DNA of 64,000 nt from assembly GCF_022394535.1 (NCBI RefSeq), contig NZ_CP089414.1, forward strand, positions 4,340,001 through 4,404,000. Reading direction: 5' to 3'. Both the position numbers and the translations under genes were made by a program. Origin of the DNA: Dyella terrae. Its GTDB lineage: Bacteria > Pseudomonadota > Gammaproteobacteria > Xanthomonadales > Rhodanobacteraceae. Within the stretch, counting starts at the first letter, position 1, and every line of letters begins with the position of its first letter. The notes under the pieces were generated by a model. The model made no database searches and was not told the DNA's origin. It saw nothing but the letters and a program-made list of their open reading frames with translations. Of the stretch, positions 1 to 7,891 are shown one piece after another.

Positions 1-2050
1 CGTAGTTGGTCGACTTGTACGGCTTCAGATCGGTGTTGCCACCCGAACCGGTAAGGGTGCGGTCATCCAGTGCGACGTACGGCGTCATTTCCTGGAAGCG
101 CGGGCGCGCGACGGTCTTGGCGGCGGCAAAGCGCAGCGTGACGTCTTCAATGGGGTCGTACGCAATGTTGAACGACGGCAGCCATTCGCCATAGCTGCTG
201 CGCTTGTCCACCGGTGCGTACTGGTTGTTACCGATGAAGTTGTAGCCGGTGACGGTATCGCGCGTGTGGAAATAGCGCATGCCGAAGTTGCCGCGGTAGT
301 CGGTGCCGGCGAAATCGGCCTGCCAGTAGAACGCGCGATTCTGCTCCTGGATACCGTAGGTGGCCTTCGGGTCCATCGGCGCATTGCTATAGAGCGACTC
401 GACGTAGCTCTTCAGGCCACCGCGGTTGATCTGTGTCCAGTTGGCCATGCTCGCGGTCGGGTCGAGGCCGTCGAGGTAGCCGCCAGGCGTGCCGCCGCCG
501 TTGAGGTCAGCCAGTGATACACCGGAGCCATCCTGCGTGGGGATGCTTGCCTGGTAGCCGGTCTGACCGTTGTAGTGGTTGCTTGCCTTGATGCCCACTT
601 CGATCTCGTTCAACGGGCCCCAGCTGAGGTCGTGGTTGAAGTCGGCCTGGAAGTAGCGCTCCTTGTCGTAGCTCGGCGCGTAGCTGAAGCCGGCGCCGTG
701 GGCCAGCATGTCGCTCGGGTCGTTCGCGGCGTTGTAGTTGATCTGCGGGTTCTGGCCGTTGAGGTTCCAGTTGTAGCCGCCGTAGCCGCGGAACTGCACG
801 TTGTAGATGCCCTGCGAACCACCGGTGGAGCTGGTGTAGCCCAACTGGCTGGATGCGTTCCAGCCGTCGCCGTGCCAGTCGGCACGCAACTGTGCGCTGC
901 CGGTGTTGACCTTGGAGAAGCGCTCGTAGCCGTCCAGATAGGTCGGCGCACCTGCGCCGTACGAACCGCTGGTGGCCACGCCGTTGGAGAAGTTCATCGC
1001 CGTCGCGTCAGGCGCGCTGCCGGACCAGTCGCCGTAGCGGCTCTGGTTGAAGTTGTTGAACTTCTCGGTGACGTAAAGGCCGGTGAAGTTCAGCTCGAAC
1101 GCTTCGTTCGGCTTCCACTGGATATCGGTGGACACACCGTCGCGCTTACGCTCCTGCTTGAACAGGGCGGTGTTGATGGCGGTCGGGTACACGCCCGTCT
1201 GGCCCGGCGGCACCACACCCGGCGCGAACTGGTGGTTGGGGTCCGTATCGGTCGGGTCATTGGCGCGCTGGTAGCCGAAGATCTCGGTGCCTTCGCGCTG
1301 GATGACGCGGTCCGAATGCATCACCGAACCCAGCACGCCGAACGTGCTGTCGTTGTTTTTCCAGCTGTACAGCAGCGAACCCTGCGGCTCGCCCTTGTCG
1401 GCGCGGTCGTTGTACTGGTAGCCCAGCGTGCCGGTCAGCGTGTTGGCTTTCAGGTCCAGCGGGCGACGCGTGTTGATGATCACCGTACCGCCGATGGAGC
1501 CTTCATCGATGCGCGCCTGCGGGGTCTTGTAGACCTCTGCCGTACCGATGATTTCGGAGGTGAGCAGGCTGTAGTCGAACGAGCGGCTATCCGGGTTATT
1601 CGGGTCAGACGTCCAATTGGTCGACGCCAGCGTCTGGCCGTTGAGCAACAACCGGTTCAATGCCGGGTCGGTGCCGAGAATGCTGACCTTGTCACCCTCG
1701 CCGAAATTGCGGTCCACGCTGATGCCGGGCAGGTGCGAGAGCGATTCGGCCACGTTGGTGTCCGGGAACTTGCCCACGTCCTCAGCCGAGATCGCATCGA
1801 CGATGGAGTCGGAGTTGCGCTTGAGATCCAGCGACTTCTGCAGGCTGGCGCGGATGCCGGTAACGGTGACGCCTTCCAACTGCTTGGCCTTGGCCGGGTC
1901 CGTCGGATTGGACTGCCCGTTCGCCGTCTGTTGCGTGCTGCCATTGGGTGCCGTGCCCTGGGTGCTGGCGGCGTCCTGTGCCATGGCTGTTGCGCTCGCG
2001 AACAACGCGCTGGCCAGGCTCATCCAAAGTGCGGTCTTGCGATACGTCAC
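1..2050 (-). CDS. TonB-dependent receptor, Xanthomonas/Caulobacter carbohydrate type (3' end beyond window)
   Basis: About 683 codons of an outer-membrane TonB-dependent receptor are present; the C-terminal barrel end lies before base 1. The start is a GTG at 2048-2050 preceded by an AGGGAG ribosome site; a later in-frame ATG at 2021-2023 is possible. The N-terminus is a signal peptide ending near AMAQ, followed by a Gln/Asn/Ser/Thr-rich stretch and the plug domain, with VTVTGIRASLQKSLDLKR and VGKFPDTNVAESLSHLPG. These are hallmarks of the large receptor family (TIGR01782 type) common in Xanthomonas and Caulobacter, which usually imports plant- or polymer-derived oligosaccharides and is often LacI-controlled. 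Palindromic operator candidates lie upstream (2360-2373, 2452-2468, 2483-2496). The substrate cannot be read from the sequence. The family call is firm. Confidence 0.9.
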   Translation of the reverse strand, partial: MTYRKTALWMSLASALFASATAMAQDAASTQGTAPNGSTQQTANGQSNPTDPAKAKQLEGVTVTGIRASLQKSLDLKRNSDSIVDAISAEDVGKFPDTNVAESLSHLPGISVDRNFGEGDKVSILGTDPALNRLLLNGQTLASTNWTSDPNNPDSRSFDYSLLTSEIIGTAEVYKTPQARIDEGSIGGTVIINTRRPLDLKANTLTGTLGYQYNDRADKGEPQGSLLYSWKNNDSTFGVLGSVMHSDRVIQREGTEIFGYQRANDPTDTDPNHQFAPGVVPPGQTGVYPTAINTALFKQERKRDGVSTDIQWKPNEAFELNFTGLYVTEKFNNFNQSRYGDWSGSAPDATAMNFSNGVATSGSYGAGAPTYLDGYERFSKVNTGSAQLRADWHGDGWNASSQLGYTSSTGGSQGIYNVQFRGYGGYNWNLNGQNPQINYNAANDPSDMLAHGAGFSYAPSYDKERYFQADFNHDLSWGPLNEIEVGIKASNHYNGQTGYQASIPTQDGSGVSLADLNGGGTPGGYLDGLDPTASMANWTQINRGGLKSYVESLYSNAPMDPKATYGIQEQNRAFYWQADFAGTDYRGNFGMRYFHTRDTVTGYNFIGNNQYAPVDKRSSYGEWLPSFNIAYDPIEDVTLRFAAAKTVARPRFQEMTPYVALDDRTLTGSGGNTDLKPYKSTNY

Positions 2051-2359
2051 GCCTATCTCCCTGCAACGACAAAGCGCTGAGCGGGCTGGGGGAGACGCGG
2101 GGGAGCGCGTATCCCGGATTGTTCGGGACGAACTCGCCTGCACTACCTTGCGGTGGTGGTCCTGACGGTTCGTATGAATTGGGTCGATGGGGCCGGCGAG
2201 GGGGCCGGTCGTTGCGGCCGTTGATGCTGGTGCCGGTGAGGCGACTGGTCGCCGTGGCTGGCGGGTTCGCCCTTCCGGTGTCACACGACTCAAAACCCCT
2301 CGCCGCACCGCCGGCTACGTGTGGAGGTCACCGACGACCAGACCATTCTTGAAGTCCGC

Positions 2360-2373
2360 TGATAACGTTGTCA
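2360..2373 (-). promoter_or_regulatory. LacI-type operator overlapping a candidate -35 of the TonB receptor gene
   Basis: The 14-mer TGATAACGTTGTCA pairs at six of seven positions around a central CG, the form of LacI-family operators. Read on the minus strand it overlaps a TTGACA box (2369-2374), with AAGAAT (2345-2350) 18 bases downstream as a possible -10. This would let a repressor block transcription of the receptor gene that starts at 2050. The 300-base leader is long, so the promoter assignment is inference. Confidence 0.45.
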
Positions 2374-2482
2374 ACAAAAAATTTCACTCGATCTAAAGAA
2401 GAGACCAGTATCCCAAGGTATTGATTTTTCTGGGTGGATGGATAGGGCCAAATATTGCGCTGCAATATAGAAACAGGCCTTC

Positions 2483-2496
2483 TTGAATCGATCTAA
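2483..2496. promoter_or_regulatory. Second operator-like site, TTGAATCGATCTAA
   Basis: This 14-mer fits the degenerate palindrome TTrrAwCGwTCyAA that is also found twice between the LacI gene ending at 37567 and the GH92 gene (37584-37597 and 37689-37702). A half-copy, CGATCTAA, occurs at about 2388-2395. It could mark co-regulation of the receptor at 1-2050 by the same or a related LacI protein. Chance occurrence is possible. Confidence 0.3.
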
Positions 2497-2874
2497 GGAG
2501 TGCTGTCTGACGGGCACATGGGCCCACCCTCGGTGGGATCAGGCCATGCCTGCGTTTGGCGGTGGTCAGGGCATTCCGGACCGCCGGTGATCGGCTCGTG
2601 CGGGTCTTTGTTGCAATGCATCGCAAATCGCTGCGATCGGTGCCCGTACGGGCCTGTTGCCGGTGAATCGAGGGCGGACGACCTTACGCTTTACGGCATC
2701 TATACGAGTTGCCGTGTGCCCCATACCCCAACTTTATGGCCGCCCCCACAGAATGGCCGCATGGATTGCAGTGACACCCACGGACGTCGGCGCGAGCGGG
2801 CGGCGACATGCATGTCTAGGGCCGGCATCGCGACGCGCGGCATGCGCGTGCCCGTGCCGGCCGAATAAGCCGCG

Positions 2875-4371
2875 ATGTTGGCGACGCGGTTGGCGCGCTT
2901 TATGGTTCCGGAGGCATCCGCGTATCGCCGATGGCCCGGCAGGCATGCCGCCGGCGTGGAGACGCTGCGGGGAGTCCTGATGGCGCTGCTGGCCTGCGCT
3001 ATCGCCACCTTGCTTGGCGAACTCCTGGTGCGGGTGTTCGACATCTCCAACGTTGTCGCCTTGTTCCTGTTCACCGTGGTGGTGGTGGCCTTGCGCTGGG
3101 GCAAGCTGGCGGGCAGCGTTGCCGCGTTGGTCGGCGTGACGTGCTTCGACTTCTTCTTCGTACCGCCGGTGCTCGCGTTTCGTCTTTCCGATGCGCAGTA
3201 CCTGTTCACCTTTGTGCTGACGCTGGTGATTGCCTTGGTCACCGGCCAGCTTGTGGCGCGCATACGGGCGGAAGCCGCCTCCGCATTGGCGGGCGAGCGC
3301 CGAGCCGTCGCGCTGGCGGACGTGGCGCGTGATCTGTCCGCCACATCGAGGGTGATGCAGATCGCCAGCGTCTGCAGCCATCGCATCGCGCCCTTGTTCG
3401 GCGCGACCGGCGTTCTGCTGCAACCCGATGTGGAAGGCGGAATGGCCGATATCGATGGCGCCATCGTGTCGGCGTCAGCCAGTGGACACCGGATGCACTA
3501 CATCCCCTTGATTTCACCCACGCGCACGCACGGCGTGCTGGCCTTTCACCGCGAAGCGGCATGGGTGCTGGACGAGGATGATCAGCGGCAGTTGGAAGCC
3601 TGTTGCGCCTTGGTCGCGCAGGCGCTGGACCGCGTGCATTTCACCGACGAGGCGCGCGACACGCTGGTCAGGATGGAGGGTGAGCGCTTTCGGCACACCT
3701 TGCTTGCAGCGGTATCGCACGACCTGAAGACGCCGCTGACTGCCATACGCGGGTTGGCGGAAACGCTGGAGCTTGGCAACGCTTCATCGTCCGCCGAGGG
3801 GCGCGACATGGCGCGTGCCATCCATCGTCAGGCCGATGCCATGCACCGCCAGGTCAGCAACCTGCTCGATCTGGCGCGGATGCAGGATGACGGCACGCAC
3901 CTCGAACTGGACTGGCACGACGTGGGCGAGGTAGTCGGCAGCGCGCTGGCCGCCATGGATGTGGTGCTCGGCCATCGCCCCGTAAACATCGAATGGCCGC
4001 CGGGGTTGCCGCTGGTGCGCATGGATGCGCGCCTGTTCGAGCACGTCATCGTCAATCTGCTGGATAACGCAGCCAAGCACACGCCTGCATCAGCGTCGAT
4101 ATGGATCCGTGCGCAAAAGAATGAAGACTGTTTGATGATCGATGTGGAAGATGATGGGCCGGGGTTGCCGCCCGACATGGCCAGACATATCCCGACCGCC
4201 ACATGTGCGCGCAACGCGCCGGGCACGGGCTTGGGGCTGGCCTTGTGTCAAAGCATCGTGCAGGCACACGGCGGATCTATGGATGTGCTTGGTGGTAAAT
4301 CGCGTGGCGTGTGCTTCCGGGTGAGCTTGCCCATCGCAGACATGCCCGAACTGGAGCGTGAAGTTCTATGA
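2875..4371 (+). CDS. KdpD-like sensor histidine kinase lacking the N-terminal KdpD/Usp domains
   Basis: This 498-residue inner-membrane kinase matches the C-terminal half of KdpD. Four closely spaced membrane helices lie at about residues 32-125 (DUF4118-type), followed by a GAF-like stretch, a HisKA domain with SHDLKTPL (His282) and an HATPase domain with DDGPGLP and GTGLGLAL. Full KdpD is near 900 residues and begins with the KdpD and universal-stress domains; both are absent, and the upstream 800 bases do not encode them. The stop overlaps the downstream regulator gene by four bases (ATGA), so the two are translationally coupled. No kdpFABC genes are nearby. It probably senses ion or envelope status, but the input signal is unknown. 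ATG 2902 is an alternative start. Confidence 0.85.
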   Translation: MLATRLARFMVPEASAYRRWPGRHAAGVETLRGVLMALLACAIATLLGELLVRVFDISNVVALFLFTVVVVALRWGKLAGSVAALVGVTCFDFFFVPPVLAFRLSDAQYLFTFVLTLVIALVTGQLVARIRAEAASALAGERRAVALADVARDLSATSRVMQIASVCSHRIAPLFGATGVLLQPDVEGGMADIDGAIVSASASGHRMHYIPLISPTRTHGVLAFHREAAWVLDEDDQRQLEACCALVAQALDRVHFTDEARDTLVRMEGERFRHTLLAAVSHDLKTPLTAIRGLAETLELGNASSSAEGRDMARAIHRQADAMHRQVSNLLDLARMQDDGTHLELDWHDVGEVVGSALAAMDVVLGHRPVNIEWPPGLPLVRMDARLFEHVIVNLLDNAAKHTPASASIWIRAQKNEDCLMIDVEDDGPGLPPDMARHIPTATCARNAPGTGLGLALCQSIVQAHGGSMDVLGGKSRGVCFRVSLPIADMPELEREVL

Positions 4372-5117
4372 ATCGTCCACGCGTCCTCGTTGTCGAAGAC
4401 GAATCGGACATCCGCCGCTTCGTGCGCTTGTCGCTGGAGCGCGAAGGGATGCAGGTTTTCGAGGCGGGCAACGCCTGCGATGCGCGCATCGACTCCGCCT
4501 CGCGACAGCCGCAGTTGCTTATCGTGGACCTTGGCCTTCCCGATGCGGATGGCAAGACCCTCATCCGTGAAGTGCGCCGCTGGTCCAGCGTCCCTGTGAT
4601 TGTCCTGTCCGCACGCGAGCACGAGCAGGAAAAAGTGGAAGCGCTTGAAGCGGGTGCGGACGATTATCTGGTGAAGCCCTTCGGCGTGCCCGAATTGCTC
4701 GCCCGGGCCAAGGCACAGCTCCGACGTGCCAGCATGGTGTCTTCTGGCCCCGAATCCTCCGTGGTGTGCTTCGGCGACGTGCGGGTGGACCTGGCCACGC
4801 ACGAAGTGGTTCGCCACGATGAGCTGATCCATCTCACACCCATCGAATTTCGCCTGCTGGCGGCGCTGGTGCGCGGCCAGGGCAAGGTGATGACCTATCG
4901 CCAGTTGTTGCTGGATGTGTGGGGGCCGGGTTATGCAGCTCGTGCCCACTACGTGCGCGTCTACATGACCAACCTGCGCCAGAAGCTGGAAGAGCATCCA
5001 CCCCGGCCACGTCATCTGCTCACCGAGCTGCAAGTGGGCTATCGACTGGCCGGGGTGGCGCGGGAAAGCGCGCAGGCAGCGGGTCAGAACGCGAACTTCA
5101 GTGCGGCCACCGCGTGA
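4368..5117 (+). CDS. KdpE-like OmpR-family response regulator
   Basis: 249 residues with an N-terminal receiver (acidic pair Glu10-Asp11, phosphoacceptor Asp54 in IVDLGLPDADG, Lys in LVKPFG) and a C-terminal winged-helix DNA-binding domain (LTPIEFRLLAALV, HYVRVYMTNLRQKLE). The best family match is KdpE. It is the cognate partner of the overlapping kinase gene. Its last 34 bases overlap, in convergent orientation, the 3' end of the TorF-type gene, so the two transcripts are antisense there. Its target promoter is unknown because kdpFABC is not in the window. Confidence 0.88.
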   Translation: MNRPRVLVVEDESDIRRFVRLSLEREGMQVFEAGNACDARIDSASRQPQLLIVDLGLPDADGKTLIREVRRWSSVPVIVLSAREHEQEKVEALEAGADDYLVKPFGVPELLARAKAQLRRASMVSSGPESSVVCFGDVRVDLATHEVVRHDELIHLTPIEFRLLAALVRGQGKVMTYRQLLLDVWGPGYAARAHYVRVYMTNLRQKLEEHPPRPRHLLTELQVGYRLAGVARESAQAAGQNANFSAATA

Positions 5118-5887
5118 GAGCCGTAGATGTGGCCGGAGTCATGCGCGTTGGTATCCCAGTAACGCAGGTCCAGTGACAGGCCGTCGCGAATCGTCCAGGT
5201 GACGCCGGCATTCCACGTGTTGTAGCTGAAATCGGCGCGTGAGCCGTCGTCGCGCATCACGGAGCTGCCAATGGTCTGTCGGCCCATGGCCACGGAAACA
5301 GTCCACGCTGGGTCTATCGTGTACGCGACATTGCCTTCCGCATACATCGCATGTCGAGCGATGCCCGGGAAATTCGGCGAGTAGTACACCGCGCCACCCA
5401 ATGTCACCGGACCGAAGGCGTGGCTAGCCCGCAGATAGGTTTCGGCATACGACTCGGTCATATCCTTGGGTTGGTGCAGATAGCCGTAGTGGATATAGCC
5501 CAGATCGAAGGTGATGCCCGCGAACGTGGGGCGCCAGCCGCCGTACAGGTCGACCTCCTGCCGGGTGCGGGTGTCGCCAGAGGGACTGAAATCCACATTG
5601 GACGTCCACACGCCGGCGTAAAACGCGCCCTTGGCGGTAACGTCCAGCCCTGCAAAGCCTGACGGACGTTGGTTGGTCTGGCTGATGCCGCGAAAGATGT
5701 AGTCGGATTGTGCGCCCACGTTGAACGCGACCTGCCAAGTATCCGGCGCGGGTTGTGAGGGGATAGGGGGTGGGGTGCCGCCATCGGCCGGACCGCCGCC
5801 TAGGGTGTCTTGCGCATGTAACAGACTGGATGCGCCAGCCAGCATGGAAACGAGGGTGAAGCTCAGTATTTTTTTCATGTCCTGCAT
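5084..5887 (-). CDS. TorF-family putative outer-membrane porin
   Basis: 267 residues with a signal peptide (MKKILSFTLVSMLAGASS, cleavage near HAQ), a Pro/Gly-rich linker, then an all-beta domain beginning QVAFNVGAQSDYIFRG, diagnostic of the conserved Gcw_chp/TorF family. It ends in a C-terminal aromatic residue (ALKFAF), as expected for a BAM substrate. Two ATGs three codons apart (5885-5887 and 5876-5878) are possible starts. Family members are outer-membrane beta-barrels of unsettled substrate. It converges on the kdpE-like gene with a 34-base overlap. Confidence 0.82.
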   Translation of the reverse strand: MQDMKKILSFTLVSMLAGASSLLHAQDTLGGGPADGGTPPPIPSQPAPDTWQVAFNVGAQSDYIFRGISQTNQRPSGFAGLDVTAKGAFYAGVWTSNVDFSPSGDTRTRQEVDLYGGWRPTFAGITFDLGYIHYGYLHQPKDMTESYAETYLRASHAFGPVTLGGAVYYSPNFPGIARHAMYAEGNVAYTIDPAWTVSVAMGRQTIGSSVMRDDGSRADFSYNTWNAGVTWTIRDGLSLDLRYWDTNAHDSGHIYGSHAVAALKFAF

Positions 5888-6152
5888 CCGCGTGGAGGCA
5901 CTTACGGAAGCTGTCCGAGTGCCGAAATTCCTGAGGAATGCTAGGGATGGGGATACAAAGACGACGCTGGATTTCAGCCTTCCGTATCAAGGCGGCATCA
6001 AGGCGTGCATCAGGCTTTCGTGGTTGTCGTGGAGGGAGTGAGAAGACGTTGGCGAGCGCCACGTTTCATCTAACCGTCACAACGGCACCCTAGGCTCCGA
6101 GGCTGACGCAGAGCCGTAGCCTTCCTCGGCGAACACGGTCGAAGGAGGCGGT

Positions 6153-6668
6153 GTGCGCGAAAAGCATGGGGCGTGGTCGGCGTTATTCGCCGAAAAAGGC
6201 GCGATGCTGAGCAAATACTTTCTGCGGCGCGTGGCGCACCGCTGGGATGCTCAGGACTTGGTGCAAGAGGTGTATCTGCGCTTGTTGCGCATCGAGCCCG
6301 ACGACGCGGCCAACATTCGCAGCCCCGAGGCCTACCTGTTCACCGTGGCCGCGAACCTGGTGAAGGAGCATGCCGTGCTGCGCCAGCAGCAGCCGTTGGG
6401 TAGCGACGAGCTCGAGCAAGTGGTGGAGCAGCTTGCGGCACCGGCCAACCCCGAGGCGGACATGGATAGCCGGCTACGGCGGGAGCGCCTCGGCGCCCTG
6501 ATCGACCGGCTCTCGCCCAAGTGCAAGGCCGTGCTCGTCATGCACTATCGCGACGAGATGTCGTATCGCGAGATCGCCGAGCGCATGTCTATCTCGACGA
6601 ACATGGTGAAGAAGTACATCGTCAAAGGCTTGGCAGCATGCCGGCAAAGGATGGCCGACTATGAGTGA
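6153..6668 (+). CDS. FecI-type ECF sigma factor
   Basis: 171 residues with sigma-70 region 2 (LRRVAHRWDAQDLVQEVYLRLL) and region 4 (LSPKCKAVLVMHYRDEMSYREIAERMSIS). The start is a GTG behind a strong GAAGGAGG site at 6141-6148. It overlaps the next gene, a FecR-type regulator, by eight bases, and a FecA-type receptor follows, giving the classic cell-surface signalling order sigma, anti-sigma, receptor. It would direct RNA polymerase to the receptor promoter when ligand binds. I could not identify its target promoter with confidence. Confidence 0.9.
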   Translation: MREKHGAWSALFAEKGAMLSKYFLRRVAHRWDAQDLVQEVYLRLLRIEPDDAANIRSPEAYLFTVAANLVKEHAVLRQQQPLGSDELEQVVEQLAAPANPEADMDSRLRRERLGALIDRLSPKCKAVLVMHYRDEMSYREIAERMSISTNMVKKYIVKGLAACRQRMADYE

Positions 6669-7773
6669 TTCCACACAATTCGATGCCGCACGGCAGGCGC
6701 GGCGCATCACTGAACAGGCCGTGTCCTGGTACATCGAGCAGCAGGAGCCGCTGAGCGAGCGCCAGCGCGTCGCGTTCCTCCATTGGCTGCGTGCTTCGCC
6801 GCGCCATGTGGCGGAGTACTTCGCGGTGGCGCAGATGCACGGCGACCTGAAGGCTGCGGCCTCATTGCAGGCGCTGACAAGTGAGGCGCTGGTGGAGCAG
6901 GCGGCCCGCGATAACCCGGTGATCATGTTTCCGGGGATGGGCGGCGTCATGCGGAAGCCGGACGAGCCACGTGCGGGACGCGTGCGACGCGCAGCCATCG
7001 CCTTGGCGGGGCTGGCAGCCGCCGTAGTCATGGCGTGGCTCGGCGTTGGCTACTGGCGCACTGCCGATGGTCGTGTTCAGCAGAGCTACGCGGGTGACGC
7101 ATCCGTACGCTCGGTGACCCTGCCTGACGGCACGCTGGTCCAGTTGGATCGCGACAGCCTCATCGATGTGCATTTCGACGGACGCCTGCGCCGGATCGAA
7201 GTGGTGCGCGGCAACGCCTTGTTCGATGTGGGTAAGGATCCGAAGCGGCCGATGCTGGTCAGCGTGGGCGGCCATGTGTTGCAGGATATCGGTACCGTGT
7301 TCGACGTGAGGCGAGAGAGCAGTGGCGATACGCTGACCGTCATCAGCGGCCGCGTGCGCGTGCTCAATGTGCCGGATGCGTCGCTTAAGGGCTTTGACAT
7401 CGCGTTGCTCGGTGGTGACGCCGTGGCGGACCTCACCGCGGGTCAACAGATCTCACTCGGCAACACTGACGTGGGCGGGAAGCGGCCAGCGCAGATGGCG
7501 AAAGTGACCGCTTGGCTGCCAACGGACATCCGTTTTCAGCATGAAACCATCGGCAACGTGGCACGGCGCTTCAATGCCTACACCATCAAGCCATTGGTGA
7601 TCGAGAACGAACACATCGCCGGCGAACGCATCAGCGGCATCTTTCACGCGAACAATCCACAAGCGTTCGCGGCCTACCTGGCGACGCTGCCGGATGTGCG
7701 CGTTATCGAAGAGAGCGACCGTGTGCGCGTCGTGGCTTCAAACCAAACTGAAACGAAAAACAGCCATCTGTAA
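6661..7773 (+). CDS. FecR-type transmembrane anti-sigma regulator
   Basis: 370 residues. The N-terminal cytoplasmic DUF4880 segment (residues 10-60, AVSWYIEQQEPLSERQRVAF) binds the sigma factor; one membrane helix lies at about 111-130; the periplasmic FecR domain (SVTLPDGTLVQLDRDS) follows, then a DUF4974/STN-like C-terminal domain that contacts the receptor's signalling domain. It overlaps the sigma gene by eight bases and precedes the receptor by 118 bases. The role is regulation of the sigma factor in response to receptor occupancy. Confidence 0.9.
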   Translation: MSDSTQFDAARQARRITEQAVSWYIEQQEPLSERQRVAFLHWLRASPRHVAEYFAVAQMHGDLKAAASLQALTSEALVEQAARDNPVIMFPGMGGVMRKPDEPRAGRVRRAAIALAGLAAAVVMAWLGVGYWRTADGRVQQSYAGDASVRSVTLPDGTLVQLDRDSLIDVHFDGRLRRIEVVRGNALFDVGKDPKRPMLVSVGGHVLQDIGTVFDVRRESSGDTLTVISGRVRVLNVPDASLKGFDIALLGGDAVADLTAGQQISLGNTDVGGKRPAQMAKVTAWLPTDIRFQHETIGNVARRFNAYTIKPLVIENEHIAGERISGIFHANNPQAFAAYLATLPDVRVIEESDRVRVVASNQTETKNSHL

Positions 7774-7891
7774 GAAAAGATTCATGCAATCGGAGGTACC
7801 CGGTTTCGCGTCGGGCGGCTCTTGAAGGGTATGGGCTGGCGAAAACTCATGTCGCCAACCGTTGACTAACCCACTCAAGGCTTCTTTCAAA

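Larger units (their letters stand above)
2051..2874. other. Long intergenic region between divergent genes
   Basis: An 824-base stretch separates the receptor gene (minus) from the kdpD-like gene (plus). I found no convincing gene. It holds the two operator-like sites listed separately, a third perfect inverted repeat ATATTGC-GCT-GCAATAT at 2452-2468, and a CCACC/GGTGG hairpin near 2523-2537. Short ORFs here lack ribosome sites and recognisable domains. Confidence 0.6.

Noticed and set aside
575..2080. 501-residue plus-strand ORF
   Set aside because: Antisense shadow of the TonB receptor gene; Val/Ala/Arg-rich with no ribosome site or domain.
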